From contig NMRA01001338.1 in the NCBI GenBank assembly GCA_002633005.1, positions 1-26,124 on the forward strand: DNA of 26,124 nucleotides, given 5' to 3'. The translations under genes and the position numbers were made by a program. Origin of the DNA: Phoronis australis (lineage: Eukaryota > Phoronida > Phoronidae). The notes beneath the pieces were generated by a model. That model saw only the letters and a list, made by a program, of their open reading frames with translations, made no database searches and had not been told where the DNA came from. Numbering within the stretch: position 1 is the stretch's first letter; each line of letters starts with the position of its first letter. This document shows positions 1-9,553 of the stretch, piece by piece.

Positions 1-240
1 CTCTCAAACTCGTTGCACATTCAGGTTTTTAAACTCAATGCAAGTGAGCCAAACTCGTCACGGCAAAATGCAAATTCGATGCAGTGACGAGTCAAAACAG
101 GTTGTGCAGGACACTGCAACTATGGTTTTCTTGCTTCATCTTCTATCCAGGTTGAGTAAAATGCCTGTTATTTTCTGAAAGCTCATGAACACACTTAGCG
201 CGTAAGTCAGGAATTACAATACCTGTAAATAAAGACGACA
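1..240. other. Non-coding, weak ~20-bp degenerate repeats
   Basis: No gene is seen here. The first ~110 bases hold four loosely similar words built on AAACTCRNTGCA (near 5, 30, 52 and 72), suggesting a decayed short tandem repeat. The rest is unremarkable. Confidence 0.3.
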
Positions 241-325
241 ATGGATTTAAACCGGCTTGACATGTTTCGGCGCTTATTAAAACACCATCCTCAGAAGAAA
301 AAACAGTGGCCATCTTGCTAGGCCC
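240..325 (-). repeat. Inverted partner of 1213-1305
   Basis: Read on the minus strand this stretch starts with GTTGTTGGGCCTAGCAAG and runs on to TTTAAATCCATTG. The plus strand at 1213-1305 starts with the same word and stays similar for about 90 bases, with scattered substitutions. The two copies are therefore inverted relative to each other, flanking most of the Penelope-like fragment. Penelope-like elements are known to carry terminal repeats in direct or inverted arrangement, so these may be its pseudo-LTR-type ends. A head-to-head pair of element ends is the alternative. Confidence 0.5.
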
Positions 326-374
326 AACAACAGGAAATGATACACAGACACACTTACAGGGGAGTAACAATAGA

Positions 375-1185
375 CTAATGATGACAACCTGTGGTGTGCT
401 AGTTGGCTATTGAGACTGGGCTTACACCAATTAATATGAAGAGCCTCACGAATTTTCAGCTCCTTTGCCTTTTCTGCTTGGTCTATTAAAGCAGTCATTG
501 AAAGAGCACTGCTCATAACAACGATTGGAGCTCTGCAGATGAATATTAGAATGACTTGTGAACTTCCGTCAGAATTTAGGGGTTTCAAATGGCGAACAGA
601 TTCGTCTATATAACTGGAGCCACATCCAGCACAGATAAATTTGTACACTACCCTGGACTGTAGACCCGTATGAATTTTGTCCTTTGGATTAAATAAATAG
701 AGAGTTTTAGAGACCTGAATGTTAATACAACTCTTAAATTAAAACCGTAACCATTCACCAATTTGTTGAGTTTTCGTTGAGCAATCTTGGTGTAAAATCC
801 AACATAGGGTATTTTAGAGTACTTGAAGTTAGTTTTGTCCACAGGACGAATATCATAAGGGTGACGTTGCAGTCTTGCTTTCAGTACCCTATTGGCTAGT
901 TCAAACGGATAGCCATTCTTTTGAAAATTTGTTGTAAATTCTTTAACATCAGAATCAAATTTAGTGTTGTTAATGCGATATACCCTGTCTATTAGAGTTT
1001 TAATGAGACTCGCCTTGTAAACAAAGGATGTGAAGCTATGGAAACAAGTACATAGTCCTGTGTAGGTCTGTTACCACTGAGGTATCCTCATGTTCAACTA
1101 ACACATCCAAAAATGCCAATACGTTGTCAACCTCTTATTCTATGCAGAATTTCAAGTTAGGATGCCTCAAGTTTAAAATTACCAA
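375..1185 (-). mobile_element. Penelope-like retroelement fragment (RT tail plus GIY-YIG), decayed
   Basis: Minus-strand translation gives, in order: a degraded RT-palm segment around 1100-1165 (RHPNLKF, then LAFLDV) with stop codons; after a frameshift near 1050, an open stretch down to 648 containing YKASLIKTLIDRVYRINNT and IPYVGFYTKIAQRKLNKLV; then, after another frameshift, a GIY-YIG-like endonuclease start at about 640 (VYKFICAGCGSSYIDESVRH) and its C-terminal block KIREALHINWCKPSLNSQL near 400. This order (RT thumb, linker, C-terminal GIY-YIG with a CxxC-like knuckle) is the known layout of Penelope-like elements. The second glycine of the YIG motif reads as aspartate. At least two frameshifts and two stops show that it is inactive. 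No upstream RT core is recognisable beyond 1185. Confidence 0.8.
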
Positions 1186-1212
1186 AAATTGACTATGTCT
1201 GTGTATCATTAC

Positions 1213-1305
1213 TTGTTGTTGGGCCTAGCAAGGTAGGCACTGTTTATTATGAAAGTGGTATTTTAATAAACGCCAAAACATGCCAAGCCCGTTTAAATGC
1301 ATCGT
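1213..1305 (+). repeat. Inverted partner of 240-325
   Basis: Plus-strand sequence from GTTGTTGGGCCTAGCAAG to TTTAAATGCATCG closely matches the reverse complement of 240-325. See that entry for the interpretation as ends of the Penelope-like element. Confidence 0.5.
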
Positions 1306-3050
1306 TAATTTTATTAACATATGCTGCTACTTGCTATTATGGAGAATTACAATACCTCTTTGAACAAATGCGTCTGTAAACTGGGGATCAATCAGATCAC
1401 TGACTGACAGCTGTGATACTTTAAAGTATGGTTCCAACTTGACACAACTACTCAGCTGTGAGGGTAGACAGTCAATGCCGGGAATCAGAACATCCAACTG
1501 TTAAACAAAAGCAATGCCAAACATTGAAATTTGCCTACAACAGCACTGCAAACGGTGTGGTTCTATGGTGTTTTTAGTATCACAAAAATGGCCATTAGAT
1601 GGAGTAGAATATGTCAAATCTGTAAGAACTTAGAAGAAGGTGCCATCTCTGTAATACACAACTATTTTCTTAATTTCATGAAACTAAGCCAAGGAATTCC
1701 TAAGATTTAGAGGTAAACGTAAAAAAACAATTTACACTAGGGGACACAGCTATAGTCTTGATTGGTTGAAAATTATTCATCATCTGCTGCCATGTCTATA
1801 GGAGCCCATCTGCTATATTTCGCAAAATTCCTTCAAAGGGTTAAAAAGATACAGCTGTAGGCGCAAAAATGCCTCTAAGGAGTGCAAGAATAGTCGAAAA
1901 CATCTCGAAAGCGTCTACTAACACAAACTAACTTAGTCTGCTGGCTGTAAAAAATCGAGCTACGCCAACATCTCAACTTGTTGCGAAATCATTGTGTGCA
2001 AGAAGCCAACGCACTACAACTTGCTTTGTAAATCCGATGGTCTCTTTAGTCTCGATAAGACACTGCAGCTCTTCGGAAAAACGTTCCAATTCTTTCAGAA
2101 ATTCAGTTCTCCACAGGTTGGAATATGCAGCCTCTCACGCTTTGCTATTTTAAAGACAGCACGTATTTAACTGGAGATATGGTCCGGACTAATCCGCATT
2201 TTTTGCGTAACGTATGCAGGTCCGCTATAAAACGACAGTAAACCTTCTTGAAATAGCGGGTGCGCCTTATTCTAACATTGTTGGGTTTTGTACATCATCC
2301 AGACCTCATCAGGGTATTACAAAACAATGATTTCCATGTAACTCAGCAATGAAATCTCCAAAGATGGTGCCAGTCGGCAATGAGTCACTGTTAAGAACAA
2401 ATTACAACTAGTAAGCATTAATGTCATTTTAAACTATTGAGAGTTTGCCAAAGTTTAACTGAGCACTCTTAACAGCCAAAGTAAGAAACTGCAGTCACTA
2501 CTCAGTAGATATCACCAGGATGATGATTTTTTAATCCTGCAAAAAAGTAAAACGAAATTGATGAAATGAGCTTCGTAATGATTCGGTAACATGAAGCTTC
2601 CGACAAAGTTCAATGACTTTGCGGCATGTACTATGGGCCAAGCGTCAGTGTCAAAAACCACTCAATCGTTTATACTGATCCAGTTAAAATTAGCATGATT
2701 GTGCAAGGTTTCCATCACAGTACGACATATATTGTCCTCCAGGTGAGAACACGCATCATTTCCTAAATTTTTGCGAAAATTAGTTCGCAGCAGCAAAATT
2801 TGTTCTGAAATTCTAAAAACTTGTAATGAAGTGAAACCAGTTCCAATAATTTGTTGTGACGTGCACGCAAGCACGTGAAAGAACCACAGTTGATTGAAGA
2901 ATCGGTGAAAAAAGAAACTGGCCAATAGGTGACGCAATATTTCATGGCGCCGAAAGCCGTCGCTAAACATCACTCCACAGCAGCAGAATAACGGTAGAAC
3001 GCCATTTTTCCAACACCGTAAAATAATTTTGTTTACTCAAGGAAGACTAG
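1306..3050. other. No recognisable gene; probably old repeat debris
   Basis: Stops are frequent in all frames. The longest open stretch, minus strand 2662-2973, gives about 100 residues, and an overlapping minus frame (2763-2945) has similar character. I find no domain, no convincing splice frame and no codon signal that separates it from chance. It could be a decayed transposon remnant. Confidence 0.4.
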
Positions 3051-3115
3051 TTTTTAATGACACTAATTTTGAGTCAGATTTTATCTTCCCACTTTTGTAC
3101 ATACATTGGTGCAAA

Positions 3116-3145
3116 GCTGTATATTATACGGTTTTGTACCGAGGC
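3116..3145 (+). repeat. Second copy of the short hairpin repeat seen at 19078
   Basis: The run AGCTGTAT, then TATACGGTTTTGTACCGAGGCTAG starting near 3116-3121, matches 19109-19134 with 3 differences over the last 24 bases. It suggests a dispersed small palindromic repeat ending in AGGCTAG. Confidence 0.45.
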
Positions 3146-3252
3146 TAGACCTCCCTACTCTACGTGCAAAAGGTAGCATTGATGTTGAAGTCAGCGAGGC
3201 ACAATTCGCTGAAAATTTCCTGGCGTATGAAGTGCCTAGGCTATGTATAGGT

Positions 3253-3310
3253 TAGGCAATGACCATCGCCTCTGTTGGTTCGGGCCAACTGAGGTGATGG
3301 TCATTGCCTA
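3253..3310. repeat. Hairpin 1 (26-bp arms, 6-base loop)
   Basis: The left arm 3253-3278 begins TAGGCAATGACCATCGCC. The right arm 3285-3310 is its reverse complement with two mismatches (24/26). The loop is TTCGGG. The same hairpin recurs at 3385-3445. Confidence 0.9.
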
Positions 3311-3384
3311 TGTAAATAGTATGTATATCAGCTTCACTGTGTCAAAAGCGGAGACAGTAGAGACAGTTTTCACTGTCTAAACGG

Positions 3385-3445
3385 TAGGCAATGACCATCG
3401 CCTCTGTTTCTGGTTCGGGCCAACAGAGGCGATGGTCATTGCCTA
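3385..3445. repeat. Hairpin 2 (perfect 24-bp arms, 13-base loop)
   Basis: Arms 3385-3408 and 3422-3445 are perfect reverse complements, beginning TAGGCAATGACCATCGCC. The spacer contains the same GGTTCGGG word as hairpin 1. The two hairpins lie in direct repeat about 132 bases apart, with CTAAACGG flanking words near both ends of the second one, pointing to duplication of a small palindromic element. Confidence 0.9.
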
Positions 3446-3696
3446 TCTAAACGGGTGATCAAGTGGCAATAGAGTCGGCAAAAAACTCTGACTTCAAAGC
3501 CAATTAATTAAAAATTGAGTGAAGGTATGGCAAAACTAACAACACAGACCAATTTCTAAACGCCGGCTTGTGCACAAGTGGATCGTGATTCCAGGTAAAA
3601 AATTAAAGTGTGGTGGTTAAAGTGGGACCGCTTCATCGGGCGCAATAACAGATAAAGTAGGTCAGGTGCAGTTTGGACAGAGATAGAAATACTTAC

Positions 3697-3810
3697 GGCA
3701 TGATTGAAATGGTGAGAATCTATTATTTTGGAATGTCTCGATTTCGAGTGAAAGAAGCTGGACTTTTCAAAAATAAGTTTGGCGGCGGGAGATTTAAAGG
3801 GGGCAGACAT
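3697..3810 (-). CDS. Possible first coding exon of an unidentified gene
   Basis: On the minus strand an ATG at 3810 opens 38 codons beginning MSAPFKSPAAKLIFEKSS and ends exactly at a strong donor, GCC|GTAAGTATT (intron from 3696). The peptide is basic and serine-rich, with no motif I recognise. A near-consensus NRF1 site lies just upstream at 3831-3840, as is common for promoters of housekeeping genes. I could not find the next exon. In its favour are the good ATG-to-donor exon and the promoter-like word; against it, the only support is one exon. Confidence 0.35.
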
Positions 3811-3830
3811 CTTGTTTAATGTGCATGCGC

Positions 3831-3840
3831 AACACGCACA
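3831..3840. promoter_or_regulatory. NRF1-like palindrome
   Basis: GTGCATGCGC differs by one base from the NRF1 core GCGCATGCGC. It sits about 20 bases upstream of the putative minus-strand start at 3810. Confidence 0.3.
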
Positions 3841-4021
3841 ACACACTTCCGGAGATGACCAAGACTGCGTCTGTTGTCAGAGGATCGTTGTGGACTGGTT
3901 TATTTTTTGTCGGAAGCGAAAATTTATGTTATGAATTTAGTCAGTATTAACTAGGTATTTAGAGGATGTTGAACTATTGATATCTTTATCCCATCAACGT
4001 CAACTTAAGGTAAACAGTGTA

Positions 4022-4115
4022 GTAATAGCCGAGATTACCCGACCCGGGGATCGAACCCGCGATCCCCATAAAAAACCCGGCAAGCGTGCTAACCATTCAG
4101 CTAATAGGCAATTGC
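4022..4115 (-). repeat. tRNA-derived repeat (SINE head-like)
   Basis: On the minus strand a pol III A box (TAGCTGAATGGTTAGCACGC, reverse complement at 4084-4103) is followed by a B box GGGTTCGATCCCC (4046-4058). D-arm and T-arm pairing is recognisable, but no convincing anticodon stem-loop can be drawn, so this is more likely a tRNA-derived SINE head or tRNA pseudogene than a working tRNA. Confidence 0.6.
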
Positions 4116-4204
4116 CCGTTAGCGAGTAGCTAACAGAGGCTCATATAATTCACCGGAAGCACATCTACAACAACAGTGTAAATCGGGCGTGCTAATCGGA
4201 TACA

Positions 4205-4240
4205 ATGGATCCTAACTTATTCAAAATAAATCCACTAAAT
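4205..4240 (+). CDS. Possible short first coding exon (12 codons)
   Basis: ACAATGG gives a good initiation context. The frame reads MDPNLFKINPLN and stops at AAAT|GTGAGT, a good donor at 4241. It lies about 400 bases from the divergent candidate exon at 3697-3810, as in a bidirectional promoter. It ends in phase 0, whereas the first recognised ATMIN exon needs one leading base, so it is not directly joinable to ATMIN. It may be chance. Confidence 0.22.
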
Positions 4241-4861
4241 GTGAGTCTACTTGAACCTGAATGATTTTGGTATCGTTGCATTCCTCAGACATCTGGCAAT
4301 CCTCACATATCAACTTCAGTACCCTCAACTTCTCCGGTTTGTAAATACGCTATTCCGAAGTTGGTCCACTTTTAGCCACGCAAATTGTGAAATCGGCAGC
4401 CATTTCAAGGAACCTATTTTAATTATACCTAGAAGTAGTAGGCCTACGTAATAATCTTTATTTAAAAGTTGGTGAGATTTAACTAGGAACCAATATTGGT
4501 TCCTAGGATTTAACAATGAAACGTTAGCACAAGTGCTATTATCCGACAAATTTAAAATCTACAAAATGGAAATACAGTACTAAAATACAAGCTAATTCTA
4601 CTGTACAGAAAATGGTTACCCATAGAATATTAAATATAAATATACACATAGGCCCTTCATGTTACGGAGCATGTAGACATCCGGAGCAGTTTTCACAAGA
4701 GCAGATCTCAGAGAAAAAATCATGAGCAAGAGTGACAAATTCATTTAAGGCAGTACATTGTCTCATTACTGATGGCAATTAAGTTCCACAGCAAAGTACC
4801 TTTATGGAAGATTGAGTTAACCAGTAAGTCATGGTATTAAAGCGTTTCACATAGAGACAGT

Positions 4862-5690
4862 TTTCACCTCTGAGACCTATCCAGACTCTCTTAATTCAAG
4901 CTTTCCTGACAAAGGACAGGGTCCAATAACATGAATATTTTTGAATACTCCAATAGATAAACATTTCATCCGCCAACTAGTTAGAGAGCAGCTCCTAGCC
5001 TTATCTAAGAGTTTTGAGTAGCTTGACTCGCTGTCATTGAACACAAATTTTAAAGCACGGTGGTGTATCTTTTCCATTTTCCTACTTTTCTGTATTCCAC
5101 ATAGGTGCCAAATGAGGGGGCAAGTAATATAACTAAAGCTTACTGGTAGTGCCTAAATCATTATGAATACGGAACAAGGCATTCATTTGTCTAGAACCTT
5201 TTTTGCAAATAACATCAATGTGCTCATGGAGTTTTAACAGGCCGTCAAGTTGGACACCTAGCAGCTTAACGGACTCTTCACACTCAATCATAGTATCACC
5301 AGACATGAAATACGTATCATTATTATGTACACGTTACCTAGAAAAGATGATCGACTTGAAGTTACCAGGGTTTACAGCTATTCCATTAGAGGAGAACCAA
5401 TCCATTGCCATCTGCCCAGCTACCTTAAGGCTGAGGCGAACTGCAGATAAAGAGGAGCCTGCTTGCAATAGGGTATTGTCATCAGGGTAATTATATAACT
5501 TACAGTGACCACTTCTAGCGTAAAATATATCATTGATAAAAATGTTGAATAACATGGGGCCTAAGACAGACCCTTGGGGAACGCCCTTGGGGACATTTAA
5601 CCAGTCACTGACAGTGGAGCCAATTTTCACTCTCGTCCTTCTATCACTATTGCCATCTATTGGCGATCTGCTACAACACGTGCTGTAGAC
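4862..5690 (-). mobile_element. Non-LTR retrotransposon, 5'-truncated reverse transcriptase end
   Basis: The minus strand from about 5640 reads KIGSTVSDW, then GVPQGSVLGPMLFNIFINDI, the conserved RT palm block. The catalytic block appears as YPDDNTL at about 5475 (usual form Y/FADD). Further on come KLLGVQLD near 5255 and, in other frames to about 4880, KIHHRALKFVFNDSESSYS and LTSWRMKCLSIGVFKNIH, the usual C-terminal blocks of Jockey/CR1-group LINEs. Internal stops and frameshifts (near 5335, 5150 and 5090) show that it is dead, and the endonuclease half is absent. Confidence 0.85.
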
Positions 5691-5699
5691 CTACATTTA

Positions 5700-7560
5700 G
5701 TGGATTTATTATGAATAAGTTGAGGTCCATTATATCCGACTAGATCGCTAGATTGTCGTGAGAGACCTTCTGGAGTTGGTATCTGTCTACTCCGGACGGT
5801 CTGGGCTGAACAGAAAGCCAATGATCTATTCGTTTGGATTATTTGCCCATGGAGCTGATGGATTAATGATAAGAGCTGCCTGAAGAAATATTACTCGCGC
5901 GTTTGAATTTTCGCCCTCTTCAACCAACAACATGTACAAATTTAAGAATTATATTCTTCGTAAAAATCTGAACACAAACTTCTTTTCTCTATTATCGTTG
6001 ACGTTTTCAGTCTGGGCCAGGCTGGCAGAGTGGACAATTGTCACAAAAGATTACGGAGCGGTTTCTCTGTAAACGAAAAAAGACGTTAGAAGTGACTTAG
6101 CCCCTACATTTAACACTTTCAAACTATTTTCATGCTGTATTGCAAACATGAGTAAAAACAGTTGTAGTTTAGTAGTAAAAATGCAAATTTAGTCATGAAC
6201 CTAGTGCAAAATCTGCAAGAACCTAACTTGCGCAATCTAGTGAGTAGTTAGTCTTTCCGGTACAGCAAGTGAGAACGGCTGTGTAGTTTTTTTCACTTAC
6301 AATTGAAATATTAGACATTTCAAAATGAATGCTGGGAAAAAGTAAGGGGGGTACATATTTGCTCTCCATTTTAAATTGATCATTGTGAACACAGCTCTGA
6401 AAATCACGCATCGTCGTTGCGCACAGGGCATTGAGACTTAAGTCTCCCGAAACAAGTTGACTGTCGGATGGTTTATAAAAGTGTAATTCTTTATTTCTCC
6501 TGTGAGTCTGCACCAAGGTGATAAATCAGAGTAGTTCTGCTTGCTGGGTCAGCTATAGGTATAATTATCTCTTTATTCCACAAGGCGTAACTGGACAAAG
6601 CCTTTTCAAATTACTGTATCTATAAGCCAGTGGAGTGTGAGACCCCTGAGGTCCCTGCCACATTAGGACCTAGCAAAAATCTAGGCAATACGTAGCCCTT
6701 CGGTTGGGTGGTTAGGGCCTACAATTGCTTTCTGTACTAATTTTGTCCCGTGTATATAAAATGGGCAGTAGGCGAAATCCGCTCACTGATTAAGAGTTTT
6801 CACCTCGTCAAAAATACATTGTACACTTAAAAGAGAGGTTACATTCTTGAGTCGTGATTCTTTCTGCTTCTGCACATATCTTCGATGAGGGGGCTTGGGG
6901 GCTTGAATGAGCCCCCCCCCATTTGGCGAAATGGGCAAAAAGGTCTGCTCCTGAGAGACAAAAAGTCTGAGAAAATGGGACTAAAGTCCACTAAATAAGC
7001 GCAAACGCGCACTTCACAGTGGTGCTCCCGTTTTTTAGTCCGCGCACCGCTCTTTTGTTAGCAAAAGGTCCACAACTTCAGAAATTCGGCCCCCTCCCCC
7101 CATATTGAAGGCTGGGTGCGCACATGGACTCTGCTGGCCAGGTTAAGAAATAAAGCTTCCAAGTGGTATAAGAAAGTTCACACTGTAGCCCAGTACCCAG
7201 AAGATTTTCTTTATTAAGTACTCACTTTTCTATCAAAGTCACATGCCTGTTAAAAAACCTACCACATATAAAGGAAATGGTTGGAAAGCCGTCATTGCAT
7301 AATACTGCCAAATGCTGCTGATTTTCTCACTGCCTTCACTGTCAAAATTTAATTATCAATTGCTGCTTTTACTGTGCTGAGGGAGCAGATATTGAGCAAA
7401 AGATGGTCTTGAATCTTTTTTCATTTGGTATTTTCGTACTCAAATTTTACCTGGTGTCGAAGTTTCGCTTTAATTAGTATTTTTTTAATGTTGAGCGTCC
7501 ATGGGGTGGGGGGTAGAGAATGTAATGTGCAACGGTGGGACCTGCCGCTGAGCTTGGTGC
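5700..7560. other. Intergenic; no gene recognised
   Basis: Only short chance frames are seen, the longest being minus 6223-6516 with no motif. There is a compositional oddity at 6880-7110: a run of C (6911-6920) and other G/C-rich tracts (for example 7080-7101) in otherwise AT-rich DNA. Confidence 0.4.
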
Positions 7561-7567
7561 CATTTTT

Positions 7568-7597
7568 ATGCGCCCACATATTTATATGTGGACGCAT
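7568..7597. repeat. 5' palindrome of copy 1
   Basis: ATGCGCCCACATAT pairs with ATATGTGGACGCAT around a TT centre with one mismatch. Equivalent palindromes start the copies at 12994 and 17942. Confidence 0.85.
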
Positions 7598-7612
7598 TAT
7601 GCCATCATCTCT

Positions 7613-7670
7613 GTCCGTCCGTCCGTCCGTCCGGGCGGCGTCCGTCCGGCGTCTGGCGTCCGGCGTCCGC
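7613..7670 (+). repeat. (GTCC)n and GGCGTCC microsatellite
   Basis: About five GTCC units are followed by GGCGTCC-type units. A shorter, decayed version follows the palindrome at 13040-13075, and a trace follows at 17988-18002. Confidence 0.85.
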
Positions 7671-7739
7671 TGCTCTATCTCCAAAACCCTTTGACATACG
7701 TTCATGAAATTTGGCACATATGTTCCATTCATGAATGGG

Positions 7740-9190
7740 ACGTCATGTGCGAACTTTCGGACGGATCCGACTACCGATGTGCCCCCTAGTGGCAATTTTA
7801 GTTTTTTACGCTTACCTTTGTATCTTCAAAAGTCCTGAACGGATTTTCATGAAATTTGGTATGTAGGCACCTAGTAGTGAGATGACGCTATCCTGCCGTT
7901 TTCGGATGGATTCGACATAGTTTGCGCCACCTAGTGGCCATTTTAGTGTTTTCGAGTCTGTTTTTGTGCTTCCACCCCTCTATCAACCAAACCGCTCAAA
8001 GGATGATTGTGAAAATTGGCATGTATGTGCTTACTATGTAGAGGACGGTTGACTATGATTTTCCGACGATTTCGACTACTGTGGCGCCTCCTAGTGGCAG
8101 TTTTGTTTTTTTGCGCCTATGGCTGTATCTCCTAAACCGTTCGCAGGATCTTTACGAAATTGTGTAAGTATATTTATATGATGTTAACAACGGAAGATGA
8201 CGACTTTTGGACGGATCCGACTACCGGTGTGCCCCCTAGTGGCAATTTTAATTTTTTTACGCTTACCTTTGTATCTTCACAAGTCCTTATTGGATTTTCA
8301 TGAAATTTGGTATGTAGGCACCTATTAGTGAGATGACGCTATCCTCCCGTTTTCAGATGGATTCGACATAGTTTGCGCCACCTAGTGGCCATTTTTAGTG
8401 TTTTCGAGTCTGTTTTTGTGCGTCCACCCCTCTATCAACCAAACCGCTCAAAGGATGATTGTGAAAATTGGCATGTATATGCTTACTATGTAGAGGATGG
8501 TTGACGATGATTTTCCGACGATTTCGACTACTGTGGCGCCTCCTAGTGGCAGTTTTGTTTTTTTGCGCCTATGGCTGTATCTCCTAAACCGTTCGCAGGA
8601 TCTTTACAAATTGTGTAAGTATATTTATATGATGTTAACAACGGAAGATGACGACTTTTGGTCGGATCCGACTACCGGTGTGCCCCCTAGTGGCAATTTT
8701 AGTTTTTTACGCTTACCTTTGTATCTTCAAAAGTATTGAACGGATTTTCATGAAATTTGGTATGTAGGCACCTATTAGTGAGATGACGCTATCCTACTGT
8801 TTTCAGATGGATTCGACGTAGTTTGCGCCACCTAGTGGCCATTTTTACTGTTTTCGAGTCTGTATTTTTGCGTCCACCCCTCTATCAACCAAACCGCTCA
8901 AAGGATGATTGTGAAAATTGGCGTGTATGTGCTTACTATAAGGAAGACAGCTGACAATGATTTTCAGACGATTTGGACTACTGTGGCGCCTCCTAGTGGC
9001 AGTTTTGTTTTTTTGCGCCCATGGCTGTATCTCCCAAACCGTTTGCAGGATCTTTACTAAATTTAGCAAGTGTATTTATGTGATGTTGACAACGGACGAT
9101 GACGACTTTAGGATGATTCTGATTACCGGTATGCCTCTAGTGGCAATTTTAGTATTTGCCTCTAGTGGCAATTTTAGTATTTTACATTGA
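7740..9190 (+). repeat. Higher-order tandem array (3 x ~150 bp, period ~450)
   Basis: Three subunit types alternate A-B-C: A around GTGCCCCCTAGTGG, B around GCGCCACCTAGTGG, C around GCGCCTCCTAGTGG. Their anchor words start at 7779 A, 7924 B, 8084 C, 8229 A, 8375 B, 8536 C, 8680 A, 8825 B and 8986 C, so spacing runs 145, 160, 145, 146, 161, 144, 145, 161. A fourth A unit near 9132 is damaged by a 25-bp tandem duplication (9132-9156 and 9157-9181). Same-type units are far more alike than different types, so the trimer is the recent amplification unit. Confidence 0.9.
7779..8999 (-). promoter_or_regulatory. Nine CTCF-like core motifs in one orientation
   Basis: On the minus strand the anchor words read CCACTAGGGGGCAC (A), CCACTAGGTGGCGC (B) and CCACTAGGAGGCGC (C). 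Against the commonly used CTCF consensus CCASYAGRKGGCRS, A and B match 14/14 and C 13/14. Positions: 7779-7792, 7924-7937, 8084-8097, 8229-8242, 8375-8388, 8536-8549, 8680-8693, 8825-8838, 8986-8999. Binding is inferred from the motif alone. Confidence 0.5.
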
Positions 9191-9553
9191 CCTCTGTATT
9201 TTCATAGGTCTTCAGGTGTATACTTTGTGTTACTTCGTGACTGTGAAGGAAAAGTTCCAAGTAGAAATTTGTTTCTGGCATTCTAATGCTGTGCTAATCT
9301 CGTATGTTGGTAAATTTGTTTTTAATTCTATGTTTCTGTGGTGCTTTAAGCAACTGGTGTATAGGATGTGCTTGTATTATGAAGATTACTCACATTTTGC
9401 CCCTAGCCTATTGAGGAGACAATGACCATGCCTTTCCATTTTGCAAAGTATGCCCTCTACTGGCCACTTTATGGTACCAATAAACAACCCTAGAAGGATA
9501 CCGTATGCGGTGCAATTGTGGGCACATTTCAACGCTCCGCGTTGCTCTTGTTC

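Larger units (their letters stand above)
7563..9553 (+). mobile_element. Core-repeat element, copy 1 (pearl/Helentron-like, non-autonomous)
   Basis: Structure in order: a TTTTT stretch; a near-perfect palindrome at 7568-7597; a (GTCC)n/GGCGTCC microsatellite at 7613-7670; then tandem core repeats to about 9190 in a ~450-bp higher-order unit made of three related ~145-161-bp subunits; then a tail containing GTGGGCACAT (9519-9528, inverted relative to the start word) and ending at GCGTTGCTCTTGT near 9551. The other long copy (12990-15731) shares both ends, which fixes the boundaries. Palindrome, then microsatellite, then ~150-bp core repeats, then hairpin-containing tail is the layout described for bivalve pearl and related Helitron-associated elements. 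No transposase is encoded, and the open frames inside are chance. Confidence 0.7.

Noticed and set aside
2662-2973. Minus-strand 103-codon frame as an exon of the 3810 gene
   Set aside because: No acceptor in a compatible phase could be identified, and an overlapping frame looks equally plausible.
4022-4115. Functional tRNA gene on the minus strand
   Set aside because: A and B boxes are good, but the anticodon stem does not pair and the T stem has a mismatch.
6223-6516. Minus-strand 97-codon frame
   Set aside because: No motif, no splice support and no neighbouring exon; probably chance.
7421-7795. Open frames on both strands through the (GTCC)n region
   Set aside because: They are produced by the stop-poor microsatellite and lie inside the non-coding element.
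7740-9190. CRISPR-like array (regular repeats)
   Set aside because: Units are contiguous ~150-bp repeats without unique spacers, in an intron-bearing genome.
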